Origin: an uncultured Holdemanella sp. | GTDB taxonomy: Bacteria; Bacillota_I; Bacilli_A; Erysipelotrichales; Erysipelotrichaceae | Assembly (NCBI GenBank): GCA_900754615.1 | Contig: CAAEDN010000100.1 | Location: forward strand, 1 to 6,009 | DNA: 6,009 nt | Direction: 5' to 3' | Part shown: positions 5,684 to 6,009 of the stretch, piece after piece | Layout of the letters: the number at the start of each line of letters is the position of its first letter | Position numbering within the stretch: the stretch's first letter is position 1 | Program-made: the position numbers and the translations under genes | The notes under the pieces: model-generated | What the model saw: only the letters and a program-made list of their open reading frames with translations | Database searches by the model: none | Told to the model about the DNA's origin: nothing

Positions 5684-6009
5684 TTAATATTCTAATTTTT
5701 TAACTTTTTCCCAAGTAAATTGAGGATCACCAAAGTGTCCATAGCATGATGTCTTGTGGTAAACTGGCTTTCTTAAATCCAATTCTGAAATGATATTTCC
5801 AACTTCGAAATTGAAGTTTTTCTTAACAATTCCTAATAGTTTTTCATCATCAAATTTACCAGTTCCAAAAGTATCTACACATAATGATACAGGTTGTGCT
5901 TTACCAATTGCGTACGCAACTTCAACTTCACAACGACGTGCTAAACCATTGGCAACAATATTCTTAGCTACATAACGAGAGTAGTAAGCTGCACTACGGT
6001 CTACTTTCG
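5684..6009 (-). CDS. metK: S-adenosylmethionine synthase, C-terminal part (runs off the window)
   Basis: The 3' end of metK (107 codons visible plus TAA; the 5' part lies beyond 6009, with two leftover bases at the edge). MetK makes S-adenosylmethionine from methionine and ATP in the cytoplasm. The visible part begins with the highly conserved KVDRSAAYYSRYVAKNIVA segment, which contributes to the active site, then RRCEVEVAYAIGKAQPVS. It ends with the family's C-terminal signature YGHFGDPQFTWEK, the counterpart of AYGHFGREHFPWE in E. coli. It ends normally, so it is cut by the window edge and not broken. A SAM-sensing riboswitch, if present, would lie upstream outside this window. Confidence 0.95.
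   Translation of the reverse strand, partial: KVDRSAAYYSRYVAKNIVANGLARRCEVEVAYAIGKAQPVSLCVDTFGTGKFDDEKLLGIVKKNFNFEVGNIISELDLRKPVYHKTSCYGHFGDPQFTWEKVKKLEY

Noticed and set aside
5790..5975. 61-codon plus-strand open frame at the right edge
   Set aside because: It is antisense to the conserved C-terminal part of metK.
1..6009. A novel defence, mobile or biosynthetic system
   Set aside because: All six complete genes and the partial gene belong to familiar transport, metabolic or cell wall families with intact motifs. Nothing in the gaps suggests an additional system.

Overview
This is an AT-rich chromosomal window from a low-GC Bacillota (Firmicutes) bacterium. The clues are strong AGGAGG-type ribosome binding sites, lysine- and isoleucine-rich proteins, short-stem terminators with U-tracts, a lipoprotein solute receptor and a secreted NlpC/P60 protein with Ig-like domains. 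The mix suggests a gut anaerobe, possibly an Erysipelotrichia-like lineage; that placement is inference and was not tested. The window holds six complete genes and one truncated gene.

Left part, minus strand (45-3222). An AEC-family permease comes first, then a tight three-gene ABC importer operon in the order permease, ATPase, lipoprotein receptor. Gaps inside the operon are 3 and 1 nt. The importer is of the polar amino acid type, and the receptor looks most like cystine/sulfur amino acid receptors but lacks an expected ligand-binding acidic residue. A hairpin with a U-tract overlaps the receptor stop codon and ends the operon. A 57-nt gap with an inverted repeat and a weak candidate promoter separates the AEC gene from the ABC operon.

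Centre, plus strand (3382-4545). A FucO-type iron-dependent lactaldehyde reductase / 1,2-propanediol dehydrogenase is transcribed divergently from the AEC gene. The 159-bp spacer contains a good promoter. A cre/LacI-type operator lies between its -35 and -10, and a second inverted repeat overlaps the -10, so the gene looks tightly regulated. No other fucose or rhamnose gene is present here, so the gene stands alone.

Right part, minus strand (4623-6009). A secreted NlpC/P60 cysteine peptidase with two Ig-like modules follows the 3' end of metK (S-adenosylmethionine synthase), which runs off the right edge. metK has its own perfect 12-bp terminator. The fucO and NlpC/P60 genes converge on two back-to-back terminators. 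Every gap between genes is under 200 bp.

No mobile element, CRISPR array, RNA gene or phage gene was seen. The window looks like ordinary core and metabolic chromosome. The points worth a second look are the altered receptor pocket, the dense operator region in front of fucO, and the compact NlpC/P60 domain.
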